From PVC group bacterium (lineage in GTDB: Bacteria; Verrucomicrobiota; Kiritimatiellia; UBA8416; PXDI01): a stretch of 19,550 nucleotides of DNA. Every line of letters begins with the position of its first letter. The stretch's first letter is position 1. The DNA is taken from contig PXDI01000201.1 in assembly GCA_003565095.1 (NCBI GenBank), positions 1 through 19,550 of the forward strand, read 5' to 3'. The position numbers and the translations under genes were made by a program. Shown here piece by piece: positions 1 to 8,255 of the stretch. The notes under the pieces were generated by a model. The model did no database searches. It was given only the letters and a program-made list of their open reading frames with translations, and was not told the origin of the DNA.

Positions 1-740
1 AATGCCAAGCCGACATCGGCTTGGGTTTCGCGTACTGTACGTGCCAGATTCCCGGTATATTGTGAGCCGCACAATTCGTTAATATTGCGTCCATCGGGTT
101 GATTATGAATAGCGGTTACCTCCGCTCCGAGTTCAGAGAAAATGGTTGGTGCAACGCGGTAGGTGGCACCGTTTGCGCAGTCAATGACCATCCGCATGCC
201 GTCAAGCGTCCGGGAGTCAGGAAAAGTCTTTTTACAGAAGACAATATAACGACCGATAGCATCGTCGATACGCTTGGCGCGGCCGATTTCTTCTGCGGCA
301 GGAAATGTTCCTGCATTATCTTTATCAAAAACAAACTTTTCTATGGCGTATTCCTGTTCATCAGAGAGTTTGTAACCGTCATGAGCGAAAATTTTGATGC
401 CGTTATCCTGGTAGGGGTTGTGTGAGGCGGAAATAACGATGCCTGCATCGGCACGCATATCGCGTGTAATAAAGGCCACTGCCGGTGTGGGAATCGGTCC
501 GAGCAGCATTACATCTACACCCATGGAACAGATCCCGGAGGTGAGCGCTGTTTCAATCATATAGCCGCTGAGACGGGTATCTTTCCCGATTACGACACGG
601 TGGCGGCGTCCCGGTTCACGGCGACAGACATGGCCGACCGCACTGCCGACTCGTAAAGCCAGTTCGGCAGTCATTGGATAGGTGTTGGCTGTTCCTCGAA
701 TCCCATCTGTTCCAAATAATCTTTTTTCGGTTTGCTGCAT
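1..740 (-). CDS. glmM: Phosphoglucosamine mutase, N-terminal part (cut by window edge)
   Basis: GlmM interconverts glucosamine-6-phosphate and glucosamine-1-phosphate in the cytoplasm, the second step towards UDP-GlcNAc. Reading the minus strand from an ATG at 740-738 gives an open frame to the window edge (about 246 residues of a protein usually near 450). It opens with LFGTDGIRG, typical of the family, and carries the phosphoserine loop ISASHNPYQDNGIKIF, with the catalytic serine near residue 106. Domain 2 follows with MVIDCANGATY. The metal-binding DGD loop and the C-terminal domain lie beyond the window. It is the last visible gene of a minus-strand operon with glmS, 26 bp downstream of the beta-helix gene. 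The upstream ribosome-binding sequence is weak. The identification is firm from motifs and operon context. Confidence 0.95.
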   Translation of the reverse strand, partial: MQQTEKRLFGTDGIRGTANTYPMTAELALRVGSAVGHVCRREPGRRHRVVIGKDTRLSGYMIETALTSGICSMGVDVMLLGPIPTPAVAFITRDMRADAGIVISASHNPYQDNGIKIFAHDGYKLSDEQEYAIEKFVFDKDNAGTFPAAEEIGRAKRIDDAIGRYIVFCKKTFPDSRTLDGMRMVIDCANGATYRVAPTIFSELGAEVTAIHNQPDGRNINELCGSQYTGNLARTVRETQADVGLA

Positions 741-766
741 GATGTCCCAATTGTCCGTTTCTTTTT

Positions 767-1963
767 TTACGCTTTAAATATGCCGGTAGTTCCATTCACA
801 ATGCTCTGCAACCATTTCGTTGCGGTCGTCCGGCTTTCGCCGTTCATTTCTCGTATAAAGGTAACGTAGTCATTTCCCTTGGTGTTATGTAGTGCTGCTT
901 GTATGTTGGTCGGAGGTGTGATGCCGGTGGTTTCTGTCTCTACCTGCTTCTGTATGGCTGACCTTATATTCGGCCATTTTCTGATAAAGATGGTCTGTGT
1001 CTCATCCGTTGCTTTATGGCCAGGCAAGTTTGCCGTCCGGCTGAATGCGTCTACCAGTTTGTCCAGTTGACGTAGTCGTTCATTTAGTGCCTCATCAAGC
1101 CGCTCCATAGCGCCCTTCCAGCATGCGTCAAGGAATGCGACGTCCTTCATCAGAGGTCGACGGACTATTCGGTACCACTCGCGGAGAGCAAGCAGGTTGC
1201 CCAAAAAGACGGCATTATTGGTGATGATGCGTTTGGTATCGCGAAAAAGGCGCGGGTCATAATCGATAAGCTGCGACCGCTGCACCGTACCGCCGGCCAG
1301 CAGTTTGCCTGGTTGGGTTATATCACGGCGGCAGATTACCCCGGCTGCGGTTATCGTGCCGAACGAGATGCGTGCGGGACCGACGAGTCCGCCTTGACCG
1401 CCTAGAAAAACCGGGGGTTGGTCAAGCATCACGCCATGCGGCACATCGCCGATCAGTGAAGGCGTGGCCTTATGCTGCTGCGGGGCATAGTTAAAGTGAA
1501 TATAAGAAGAGCCCACCTCACCGTGATTGCGGCGGTCGGTTCCGCCGCACATCATGACATCGCAGAAATTGATCAAGCTGCCCAGAGTGACAAAAGGCAT
1601 CAGGATGGTTTGTTTGAGACCTACGGCATGGGCGGCGGATGCCTGTTCTTCGAACAGGGTGCCGGGCCGGATATGGGCGGCGGACCCGCATGCTGCGCCA
1701 TTCAGAAAAGTTGCGCCTGCGGCATAACCGCCGGCCAGTTGGACTTCTGCGCCAAGCTGGCAGTTTTCCAGTGTCAGCGGGCTTTCACGTCCGAGGACAC
1801 ATTCGGGGCCGATGTATGTAGCTGCGCCGCTGATGCGGCAGCCGGGATGAATAACGGTTCCGGCGGCAATCTGTTCTAAATTAACATCCGCGGCAATATA
1901 GGTGTTATGCGGGTCAAGCAGTTCGACCCCGTTTTTCTTTAAAAGGTCTTTTGTTGACTCCAT
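767..1963 (-). CDS. Left-handed beta-helix acyltransferase-like protein (GlmU C-terminal-like)
   Basis: A 398-residue protein between glmS and glmM. Residues about 30-230 are hexapeptide-like, Gly/Ala-rich turns of a left-handed beta-helix. They can be aligned by eye to the acetyltransferase half of GlmU: HIRPG near 97-101, GLKQTIL near 115-121, HFNYAPQQHKAT near 156-167, then GLVGP and FGTITAAG. GlmU would acetylate glucosamine-1-P and then uridylylate it, but no nucleotidyltransferase domain is present. In my alignment the catalytic His of GlmU (His363 in E. coli) falls on Ser129, and Tyr366 on Asn132. Residues about 235-398 form a helical, charged extension that I do not recognise. The start lies 10 bp after the glmS stop, whose TAAGG overlaps the likely ribosome-binding site. 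Position suggests a UDP-GlcNAc role; the exact reaction is unproven. Confidence 0.75.
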   Translation of the reverse strand: MESTKDLLKKNGVELLDPHNTYIAADVNLEQIAAGTVIHPGCRISGAATYIGPECVLGRESPLTLENCQLGAEVQLAGGYAAGATFLNGAACGSAAHIRPGTLFEEQASAAHAVGLKQTILMPFVTLGSLINFCDVMMCGGTDRRNHGEVGSSYIHFNYAPQQHKATPSLIGDVPHGVMLDQPPVFLGGQGGLVGPARISFGTITAAGVICRRDITQPGKLLAGGTVQRSQLIDYDPRLFRDTKRIITNNAVFLGNLLALREWYRIVRRPLMKDVAFLDACWKGAMERLDEALNERLRQLDKLVDAFSRTANLPGHKATDETQTIFIRKWPNIRSAIQKQVETETTGITPPTNIQAALHNTKGNDYVTFIREMNGESRTTATKWLQSIVNGTTGIFKA

Positions 1964-1973
1964 TAACCTGACC

Positions 1974-3821
1974 TTATTCGACGGTTACTGATTTTGCCAG
2001 ATTACGCGGCTGGTCGATAGGTAGTCCGCGCAAGCGTGCAACATGATATGCCAGCAACTGTTCGGCGATCACCACCGGGATGGGGGCGAGAAACTCCGGG
2101 CAGCGCGGAATAACGATCAGGTCGTCGCAATGCGGGGCGATTTCCTCGTCGCCTTCGGTTGCAAAAGCAATGACCGGGGCCTTGCGTGCGCGGCATTCCT
2201 GCATATTGCCGATAGTTTTTGATTTGCCGGGAACATCGGGACAGCAGGCGAAAACCGGAACATTCTCCTCCAGCAGGGCAATCGGTCCATGCTTTAATTC
2301 CGCGGCGTGATAGCCTTCGGCGTGGATGTAAGAGATTTCCTTCAGCTTGAGGGCGCCTTCCATTGCGCAGGGATACATATAGCCGCGGCCGATAAAAAAT
2401 GCGTCCTGCACCCCGGCGTATTTCTCCGCAACGGTGATAATAGCTTTTTCCTGATCCAGTACTTTTTGTGCCAGCTCGGGGACTTTTTGCAGGCTTTCGG
2501 CGATCTGGCGTCCGGCTTGTATGGAGAGCCGTCTGGTTCTGCCGAGGGCGACGGCCATCATGGCCAGCACGGCTACCTGACAGGTGAATGCCTTGGTGGA
2601 GGCCACGCCGATTTCCGGTCCGGCATGCAGATAGACGCCGCGTCCGGCTTCGCGGGCGATGGTTGAGCCGACCACATTGCACAGACCGAGCACGATGGCG
2701 CCTTTGCGTTTGGCTTCACGTACCGCGGCCAGCGTGTCGGCGGTTTCGCCGGACTGGCTGATAGCCAGCATACAGGTGTCACGCTGAATGATCGGGTTGC
2801 GGTAGCGGAATTCGGCCGCCTGCTGGATTTCGGCGGGAATGTCGGCAAAATCCTCAAAATAATATTTACCGACCATACCGGCATAAAAAGAAGTGCCGCA
2901 AGCGGCGATCAGGACGCGGTCGATCCGCGCCAGTTCATATGCATCCATCTGCATGCCGCTGAGCTTGGATGTGCCGTCTTCGACTACCAGTCGTCCGCGG
3001 ATGGCATTGGCCAGTGCCTCGGGCTGCTCATGGATTTCCTTGTGCATAAAATGCTCATAGCCGCCTTTTTCAATCTGCGTGAGATCCCAGTCAATATTGG
3101 TCAGCTCGCGTGAAACGGGGACATTCTTCAGAGAGGTGATATCGATATCGCCTTTGCGTGCGAGCAGGACATCGCCGTCATCCAGAAAAATGACCTTATT
3201 GGTGTGATTAATAATTGCGCTGACATCGGAAGCGACAATTGTGGCGTCGTCACAGACTCCGATGGCGATCGGGCTACCCTTGCGTGCGGCGACAATCATG
3301 TCGGGATGTTCCTTGCAGATGACCGCAATACCGTAGGTGCCCTCGACTTGTTCGAGGGCGGCGGCGACCGCGGCGCGCAGGTCACCTTCATAGCATTCTT
3401 CAATCAGGTGGGCCAGCACCTCGGAGTCGGTTTCGCTGCGGAAATGGTGGTCTTTTTTCTCAAGTTTCAGTTTCAGGTCGCGGTAGTTTTCAATAATGCC
3501 GTTATGGACAATTGCAAAATTGCCTTGTCCGCTCATATGCGGGTGGGCATTCACCTGGTTGGGTTCGCCGTGGGTTGCCCAGCGGGTGTGTCCGATGCCG
3601 ATGGTGGCATTCAAGACGGCCGGATCTTGAAATTCGGTCAGCATCAATTTTTCGAGATCGTCGATTTTGCCGGGAGTTTTTACGACCTGCAAATGGTCTG
3701 CACCTTGCGGGTAGACGGCGATACCGGCTGAATCATAACCGCGGTATTCGAGACGATGGAGTCCTGAAACAATAATGCCGGCAGCTTTGCCCGAGCCTAC
3801 GTATCCCACAATTCCGCACAT
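1974..3821 (-). CDS. glmS: Glutamine-fructose-6-phosphate aminotransferase (isomerizing)
   Basis: GlmS converts fructose-6-P plus glutamine to glucosamine-6-P and glutamate, the committed step to UDP-GlcNAc. The protein has 615 residues, close to the family norm near 610. The N-terminal class II glutaminase begins MCGIVGYVG, and removal of Met exposes the nucleophilic Cys. RGYDSAGIAV and HTRWATHGEPN follow. Two SIS isomerase domains carry GTSFYAG, ISQSGETADT and VASTKAFT, and the tail LAKSVTVE is typical. An in-frame TTG two codons earlier (3827) was rejected, because it would bury the catalytic Cys and because a strong ribosome-binding site sits 7 bases before the ATG at 3821. It heads the minus-strand operon and diverges from mreB. 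No glmS ribozyme fits in the short leader. Confidence 0.97.
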   Translation of the reverse strand: MCGIVGYVGSGKAAGIIVSGLHRLEYRGYDSAGIAVYPQGADHLQVVKTPGKIDDLEKLMLTEFQDPAVLNATIGIGHTRWATHGEPNQVNAHPHMSGQGNFAIVHNGIIENYRDLKLKLEKKDHHFRSETDSEVLAHLIEECYEGDLRAAVAAALEQVEGTYGIAVICKEHPDMIVAARKGSPIAIGVCDDATIVASDVSAIINHTNKVIFLDDGDVLLARKGDIDITSLKNVPVSRELTNIDWDLTQIEKGGYEHFMHKEIHEQPEALANAIRGRLVVEDGTSKLSGMQMDAYELARIDRVLIAACGTSFYAGMVGKYYFEDFADIPAEIQQAAEFRYRNPIIQRDTCMLAISQSGETADTLAAVREAKRKGAIVLGLCNVVGSTIAREAGRGVYLHAGPEIGVASTKAFTCQVAVLAMMAVALGRTRRLSIQAGRQIAESLQKVPELAQKVLDQEKAIITVAEKYAGVQDAFFIGRGYMYPCAMEGALKLKEISYIHAEGYHAAELKHGPIALLEENVPVFACCPDVPGKSKTIGNMQECRARKAPVIAFATEGDEEIAPHCDDLIVIPRCPEFLAPIPVVIAEQLLAYHVARLRGLPIDQPRNLAKSVTVE

Positions 3822-3828
3822 ATGCAAT

Positions 3829-3835
3829 TCCTTCC
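3829..3835 (-). promoter_or_regulatory. Ribosome-binding site deciding the glmS start
   Basis: On the minus strand GGAAGGA lies 7 bases before the ATG at 3821. It is only one base from the alternative TTG at 3827. This selects the ATG that places the catalytic Cys at position 2 of glmS. Confidence 0.8.
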
Positions 3836-3924
3836 GTTCATATCTTTAACAATATTCATTGATAACATAAGCAAAAGGGGGCTGAAAAACAAACTAATAT
3901 TGATGCTTGACGCTGGGGTGTGTT

Positions 3925-3953
3925 TTGGCGCAAAGTTCAACATACTGAATAAT
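3925..3953 (+). promoter_or_regulatory. Candidate sigma-70 promoter for the mre operon
   Basis: TTGGCG at 3925-3930 and AATAAT at 3948-3953 are separated by 17 bp. The predicted transcription start near 3960 would give a leader of about 28 bases before mreB. These are consensus matches only, and core promoters in this phylum are not well known to me. Confidence 0.35.
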
Positions 3954-3987
3954 GTAAATAGACAAATCAGCAAAGCGGGAAAATTTC

Positions 3988-5016
3988 ATGTGGAATGCAT
4001 TTTTGGGTTTGTTTTCGAATGACTTAGGGATTGATCTGGGCACGGCCAACACGGTGGTTTACGTAAAAGACCGCGGGATTGTGTTGCGCGAGCCTTCGGT
4101 TGTGGCGGTGCAATCCGGTTCAAAGAAGATACTGGCGGTTGGTCAGGAGGCCAAGCGGATGCTTGGCCGCACGCCCGGTAATATCACCGCCGTCAGGCCG
4201 ATGAAGGCCGGTGTGATCGCCGACTTCGAAATTACCGAAGCGATGATCAGGTATTTCATAGAAAAGGCGCATAACAGCCGCAAGATGGTGCGTCCGCGCA
4301 TTATTGTGGCCGTGCCGAGTGATATCACAGAAGTTGAGAAGCGGGCGGTAAAGGATTCGGCTACCCACGCCGGGGCGCGTGAGGTTTTTCTGATAGAGGA
4401 GCCGATGGCGGCGGCCATTGGTGTCGGGCTGCCGGTGCAGGAGCCCGCCGGTAATATGATTGTCGACGTTGGTGGTGGAACCACTGAAGTAGCGTTGATT
4501 TCACTGGCGGGAATCGTTTTCAGCCGTTCGGTACGCGTGGGCGGTGACGAGATGGACGAATGCATCGTGCAATATTTGAAACGGGTTTATAATCTGATGA
4601 TAGGAGAGCGTACTGCTGAGGAAATCAAGTTTCTGATCGGGTCGGCATATCCGACCGGCGAAGAGACAACCATGGAAGTTAAGGGGCGTGATCTGGTGGC
4701 GGGCTTACCCAAGACGCTGACCATTACCACCGAAGAAATCCGCGAGGCGCTTCAGGAGCCGGTATCTTCCATAGTTGACGCAATCCGTGTAACCCTTGAG
4801 CGCTGTCCGCCTGAACTGTCTGCTGATCTGGTTGATCGCGGGATGGTGCTGGCCGGCGGCGGGGCTTTGTTGCGTGGTCTGGACAAACTGATCGCGGAGC
4901 AGACCGGTTTGCCGGTGCTGGTGGCGGATGATCCGCTCAGCGCGGTGGCCGAGGGTACCGGTGTTGTACTTAATGAACTCAATTTCCTGCGCAAAGCCAG
5001 TATTGACCGCGCTTAA
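3988..5016 (+). CDS. mreB: Rod shape-determining protein MreB (bacterial actin)
   Basis: MreB forms membrane-associated filaments that steer the elongation machinery (MreCD, RodA, PBP2) in rod-shaped cells. The 342-residue length is typical. The N-terminus MWNAFLGLF looks like a short amphipathic membrane-binding helix. Actin-fold nucleotide motifs follow: phosphate 1 in DLGIDLGTANT (about 12-22), phosphate 2 in DVGGGTTEVALIS, and the adenosine motif in VLAGGGALLRGL near the C-terminus. IEEPMAAAIG is also diagnostic. The start ATG is preceded by a purine-rich GCGGGAAA. It is first in the plus-strand operon, followed after 77 bp by mreC. That is the widest gap inside the mre cluster and may mark separate translation control. 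Identification is secure. Confidence 0.98.
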   Translation: MWNAFLGLFSNDLGIDLGTANTVVYVKDRGIVLREPSVVAVQSGSKKILAVGQEAKRMLGRTPGNITAVRPMKAGVIADFEITEAMIRYFIEKAHNSRKMVRPRIIVAVPSDITEVEKRAVKDSATHAGAREVFLIEEPMAAAIGVGLPVQEPAGNMIVDVGGGTTEVALISLAGIVFSRSVRVGGDEMDECIVQYLKRVYNLMIGERTAEEIKFLIGSAYPTGEETTMEVKGRDLVAGLPKTLTITTEEIREALQEPVSSIVDAIRVTLERCPPELSADLVDRGMVLAGGGALLRGLDKLIAEQTGLPVLVADDPLSAVAEGTGVVLNELNFLRKASIDRA

Positions 5017-5081
5017 TATCTGGCGCTTTCACAGATTCCCCGTCCGGCACTGCCGTCAGCCGATTAAGGCATGATAGTGTT

Positions 5082-5086
5082 GAGGG
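5082..5086 (+). promoter_or_regulatory. Ribosome-binding site supporting the TTG start of mreC
   Basis: GAGGG at 5082-5086 is 7 bases before the TTG at 5094. The ATG at 5087 sits directly against this site and reaches a stop after four codons, so it cannot start mreC. No other in-frame start is better placed. Confidence 0.65.
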
Positions 5087-5093
5087 ATGAAAA

Positions 5094-5954
5094 TTGTTTG
5101 AATACCGGAAGTTAATTGTCTGCCTGGTTTTGCTGGCAACGGTGGTGTTATTAAACGTGCCGCATTTCTGGGCGATGCGTTTGCGGTCATCATCGCGTGA
5201 TGTAATCGCGCCGTTTCAAAGCGCATTGACGCTTGGCGGCGGCCGTTTGCGCGAAAGTCTGGATTCTTTGACCGGTGCCCGCCGCGTCATGCGCGAAAAA
5301 AACCGCCAGGCGGTTGAAATCACCCGCTTGCAGTTTCTGGTTGACCAATACAGTGCCCTTGCCGACGAAAACCGTGAATTACGTGAGTTGCTTAATTTTA
5401 ATGAGCGTATGCCGTACCGTTTGGTTGTCGGGGAGGTAATCGGTCGCGGTGATCCGAGCGGCTGGTGGCAGATGATCCGCATAAACTGCGGCAGCGATGA
5501 CGGTGTGCGGCCGAATCTGGCGGTCATTTCCCCGCAAGGCTTGATTGGCAAGACTACGGAGGTGTCCGGGCAGACTTCGGATGTGCTGCTTATTACCGAC
5601 CCGAACTGCCGGGTAGCCTGCCGGCTATTGCGGACCGGCGGGCTGGGGGTGGTACGTGGAGGTGGAGTGCGGCCGACTGCGGATCCTGAGCTTGAACTGC
5701 TTTACCTGATTGAAGCGCTTCGGATGGATTATATTTCGTTGAACCAGCAATTGCAGCCGGACGATATTGTGGTAACTTCGGGTCTGGGAGGGATTTTTCC
5801 CGAGGGGTTGCGGGTCGGCAGGGTTAAGTCTGCCGGCACGGAGCCGGGCGGATTGTATCAGCGGGCCGCTATTGTTCCTTCCGCCGATCTGCGTCAGCTA
5901 AGGTTTGTGTCGGTGGTTGTGCCGGTAGAGGGGGGAGGGGCGGACAACCCATGA
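5094..5954 (+). CDS. mreC: Rod shape-determining protein MreC
   Basis: MreC is a bitopic inner-membrane protein of the elongasome. Its periplasmic part binds and activates PBP2. The protein has 286 residues. A short cytoplasmic start (MFEYRK) leads to one membrane helix (about 7-27). A charged, heptad-rich coiled coil follows (about 60-105, with REKNRQAVEITRLQFLVDQY and ENRELRELLNF). Then comes the beta-rich MreC domain with VIGRGDPSGWW, VISPQGLIGKT and VVTSGLGGIFPEGLRVG. The start is TTG, chosen from a GAGGG site 7 bases upstream; this weak start may keep MreC below MreB in amount (inference). Its last four bases overlap mreD as ATGA, implying translational coupling. A G6-A-G4 tract lies close to the stop. 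Confidence 0.93.
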   Translation: MFEYRKLIVCLVLLATVVLLNVPHFWAMRLRSSSRDVIAPFQSALTLGGGRLRESLDSLTGARRVMREKNRQAVEITRLQFLVDQYSALADENRELRELLNFNERMPYRLVVGEVIGRGDPSGWWQMIRINCGSDDGVRPNLAVISPQGLIGKTTEVSGQTSDVLLITDPNCRVACRLLRTGGLGVVRGGGVRPTADPELELLYLIEALRMDYISLNQQLQPDDIVVTSGLGGIFPEGLRVGRVKSAGTEPGGLYQRAAIVPSADLRQLRFVSVVVPVEGGGADNP

Positions 5955-6463
5955 ACCTGATTATAATGTTGTTGGTTAGTATGGCGGCGGCACTCTTGCA
6001 GATGCTGGTGCCGGTGCTTAACTGGGCCGGGCAGGCCCGTCTGCTGGTGCTGGCGGCTGTCGCTGTTTACTATGCACTGTATCGTGAAACGCATGTTGCA
6101 TTATGTGGCGCGTTTGTGGCCGGGCTGATGCATGATGTGCTCAGTCCGGTGCCGCTCGGCTATTCATCATTTATGTTGATAATATTGACTTTCGTGATAG
6201 GGCGGGTACGCCACCTTGTTCATCCGGATGCAATCATCACCGGAATGTTTTTTGGCGGATTCATTACACTGGCTTTTACCATTGGAATGCATTTGCTGCT
6301 TTATTACGGCGGTCATGCCCGCTGGCCGTGGAGCATGGTCTGGGTGAAAGCCCTCTGGCAGGCGTTACTGGCGGCGCTTGTTACCCCATGGGTGTGTCTG
6401 CTGTGCCGCAGGCTTGACGGATGGGTCGGCAATGTAGAGGTGCGGGAGGCTTTTCATGCGTGA
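5951..6463 (+). CDS. mreD: Rod shape-determining protein MreD
   Basis: MreD is a small polytopic inner-membrane protein that works with MreC to regulate RodA-PBP2. At 170 residues it is close to the usual 160-175. The sequence is almost wholly hydrophobic, with about five membrane segments, including MNLIIMLLVSMAAALLQMLV, LLVLAAVAVYYALY, VALCGAFVAGLMHDVLSP, FMLIILTFVIG and FGGFITLAFTIGMHLLLYY. The segment GLMHDVLSPVPLGYSSF matches the conserved G-x-x-x-D-x-x-S-x-x-x-x-G feature of the family. It overlaps mreC by 4 bp and mrdA by 8 bp. Primary sequence conservation is low in this family, so the call rests on hydropathy, this motif and gene order. Confidence 0.9.
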   Translation: MNLIIMLLVSMAAALLQMLVPVLNWAGQARLLVLAAVAVYYALYRETHVALCGAFVAGLMHDVLSPVPLGYSSFMLIILTFVIGRVRHLVHPDAIITGMFFGGFITLAFTIGMHLLLYYGGHARWPWSMVWVKALWQALLAALVTPWVCLLCRRLDGWVGNVEVREAFHA

Positions 6464-8255
6464 AGTAAACCGCTTCTACAATCCGGTAATTGTGATCCGG
6501 CTGGCCATGCTGGTGTTCTGCGGTGCGCTGTTTTTTCTGGGTTTTGTGCTGTGGCATATTCAGGTAAAAGATACCGCGGAATACAGCAGCAGTCTGGACC
6601 GTCAAAGTATTCGCCGGGTAAGGGTGGTCGGAGCGCGCGGCCGGATTACAGACCGCAATGGTGCACTGCTGGCCGGGAACCGTCCAAGCTATTGTCTGGC
6701 GGTTTACATTGAGGAGGTTAGGCAGCCGGGCCGCTGGGGGAACACGGTGGCGGAAGTCGAGCGCATTCTGCATGAGCTTTCCGCGGTGATTGATTTGCCG
6801 GTAAATGTTTCATCCGATGATATTCTGCGCCATATCCAGCGGCGGCTTCCCCTGCCGTTCGTGGCATGGCGTGATATTTCCCCCCGCGCGCTGGCATTAT
6901 GGGCGGAAAGTCCGCAGGCCTTTCCCGGTGTTGACATTCATGTGGAGCCGGTGAGGCTTTATCCGGAAAAAGGCTTGATGGGGCATGTGATCGGGCATAT
7001 CGGGCGGGCTGATCTGGTTGCCGCGGGCGAGACCGGCTACCATTTTTACGAGCCGGAGATGGAGGGTAAGCTTGGTGTTGAGCGCTCATTTAATGATGTG
7101 CTGTCGGGTGTAAGCGGCGGCCGTTTGATCCGTGTGGATGCTTCGGGCATGAAGCATGAAGAGGTGGCTTGGCGTGAACCGCAATCCGGACTCGATTTGC
7201 GCTTGACGCTGGATAGCGAAGTGCAGCAAATGCTTGAGACTGCATTGCGCGGGTTGCGGGGTGCCGCAGTGCTGCTGGATGTAAATAGCGGTGATATCAT
7301 TGCTTTGGCAAGTGAGCCGGTGTTTGATCCGAATATGTTCAGTGTTCCCTTGAGTTCCGCGGATTACCGCGAGCTGGTGCAGGATCAGGGGCGTCCGCTC
7401 TTTAACCGCTCCGTAAATGCTTATCCGCCAGGCAGTATCATTAAGCCTTTAATGGGGCTGGCGATAGTGGGCAGTGGACGTGTGAGTATATCAACGGAGA
7501 TTCACTGCGGTGGCGTTTTTCATGTCGGGAACCATCCTTTTCACTGCTGGCGACGCAGCGGTCATGGAAGCTTGTCTTTGCGTGCATCTCTGGCGCAGTC
7601 GTGTAATGTTTATTACTACCAGTCGAGTCTTACGGCGGGATACGACAGCATATACCATATGGCGGCGGCCAGCGGTATCGGGCGTGTAACTGGAATAAGG
7701 CTGCCGGGTGAATCGGCCGGCTTGCTGCCGGATGATGCATGGAAGCGCCGCCGCAATCCGCGCGACGGCTGGCGGGCGGGCGACACCTGTAATGTCTCAA
7801 TCGGCCAGGGGGCGCTGTTGGTAACGCCGCTGCAAATGGCGGTACTGACTGCCGCGATTGCCAACGGCGGGACAATCTACCGTCCACGGATATCGTTTGC
7901 AGAACCGGAGGCAATGGTTTCAAGCCGTCCGGCATGGTCGGCACCGGTCTTGCAAGAGGTCCGGCGGGGGATGTATGACTCGGTGCAATCTGAACGTGGC
8001 ACTGGAAGACGTGCAAGGGTCGCGGGGATAAGCATGGCAGGAAAGACCGGCACCGCACAGTATGGGCCTGCGCATGAAGGTCGTAAGCATGCCTGGATGG
8101 TTGCTTACGCGCCTTATGAAGTGCCGCGTTATGCAATGGCGATAATTATCGAGGATGCCGAGTCCGGCGGGCTTGATGCCGCTCCGCGCGTGCAGCAGGT
8201 AATGTCGCAGATTCTTGAGCGCGACGGAGCGGTCCGGACGGGGGGGCGCGGATGA
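6456..8255 (+). CDS. mrdA: Penicillin-binding protein 2 (elongation transpeptidase)
   Basis: PBP2 is the class B transpeptidase that crosslinks peptidoglycan made by RodA during cylindrical growth. The protein has 599 residues. One membrane anchor lies at about 13-37. A pedestal region follows, with VVGARGRITDRNG and a PBP dimerisation domain containing GLMGHVIGHIGR. The C-terminal transpeptidase holds the three catalytic motifs: SxxK in YPPGSIIKP (Ser near 327), SxN in SLAQSCNVYYY (near 381) and KTG in MAGKTGTAQYG (near 528). All key residues are intact, so the enzyme should be active and beta-lactam sensitive in principle. It overlaps mreD by 8 bp and rodA by 4 bp (ATGA). A G7 run lies nine bases before the stop. 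Confidence 0.96.
   Translation: MREVNRFYNPVIVIRLAMLVFCGALFFLGFVLWHIQVKDTAEYSSSLDRQSIRRVRVVGARGRITDRNGALLAGNRPSYCLAVYIEEVRQPGRWGNTVAEVERILHELSAVIDLPVNVSSDDILRHIQRRLPLPFVAWRDISPRALALWAESPQAFPGVDIHVEPVRLYPEKGLMGHVIGHIGRADLVAAGETGYHFYEPEMEGKLGVERSFNDVLSGVSGGRLIRVDASGMKHEEVAWREPQSGLDLRLTLDSEVQQMLETALRGLRGAAVLLDVNSGDIIALASEPVFDPNMFSVPLSSADYRELVQDQGRPLFNRSVNAYPPGSIIKPLMGLAIVGSGRVSISTEIHCGGVFHVGNHPFHCWRRSGHGSLSLRASLAQSCNVYYYQSSLTAGYDSIYHMAAASGIGRVTGIRLPGESAGLLPDDAWKRRRNPRDGWRAGDTCNVSIGQGALLVTPLQMAVLTAAIANGGTIYRPRISFAEPEAMVSSRPAWSAPVLQEVRRGMYDSVQSERGTGRRARVAGISMAGKTGTAQYGPAHEGRKHAWMVAYAPYEVPRYAMAIIIEDAESGGLDAAPRVQQVMSQILERDGAVRTGGRG

Larger units (their letters stand above)
3822..3987. promoter_or_regulatory. 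Divergent glmS/mreB promoter region
   Basis: This 166-bp AT-rich spacer lies between two divergently transcribed operons and must hold promoters for both. On the plus strand TTGGCG (3925-3930) and AATAAT (3948-3953) are 17 bp apart and match sigma-70 consensus at 4/6 and 5/6. They are about 30 bp before the mreB start. On the minus strand only weaker matches are seen. No operator palindrome stands out. Shared control of amino-sugar supply and cell elongation is an inference from layout. Confidence 0.55.

Noticed and set aside
1472..1879. 135-codon plus-strand frame inside the beta-helix gene
   Set aside because: Antisense shadow; its Cys- and Gly-rich composition follows from the hexapeptide codons on the other strand.
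3204..3731. 175-codon plus-strand frame inside glmS
   Set aside because: It is a shadow of the glmS reading frame, and the opposite-strand protein has all GlmS motifs.
3822..3987. glmS ribozyme or riboswitch in the glmS leader
   Set aside because: The spacer is only 166 bp and shared with mreB, and the conserved ribozyme core was not seen.
3822..4022. 66-codon frame in the divergent spacer
   Set aside because: It runs out of frame into mreB, has no domain, and covers the likely promoter region.
5017..5093. Hairpin terminator between mreB and mreC
   Set aside because: Only a 4-bp CGGC/GCCG stem was found, with no T-run.
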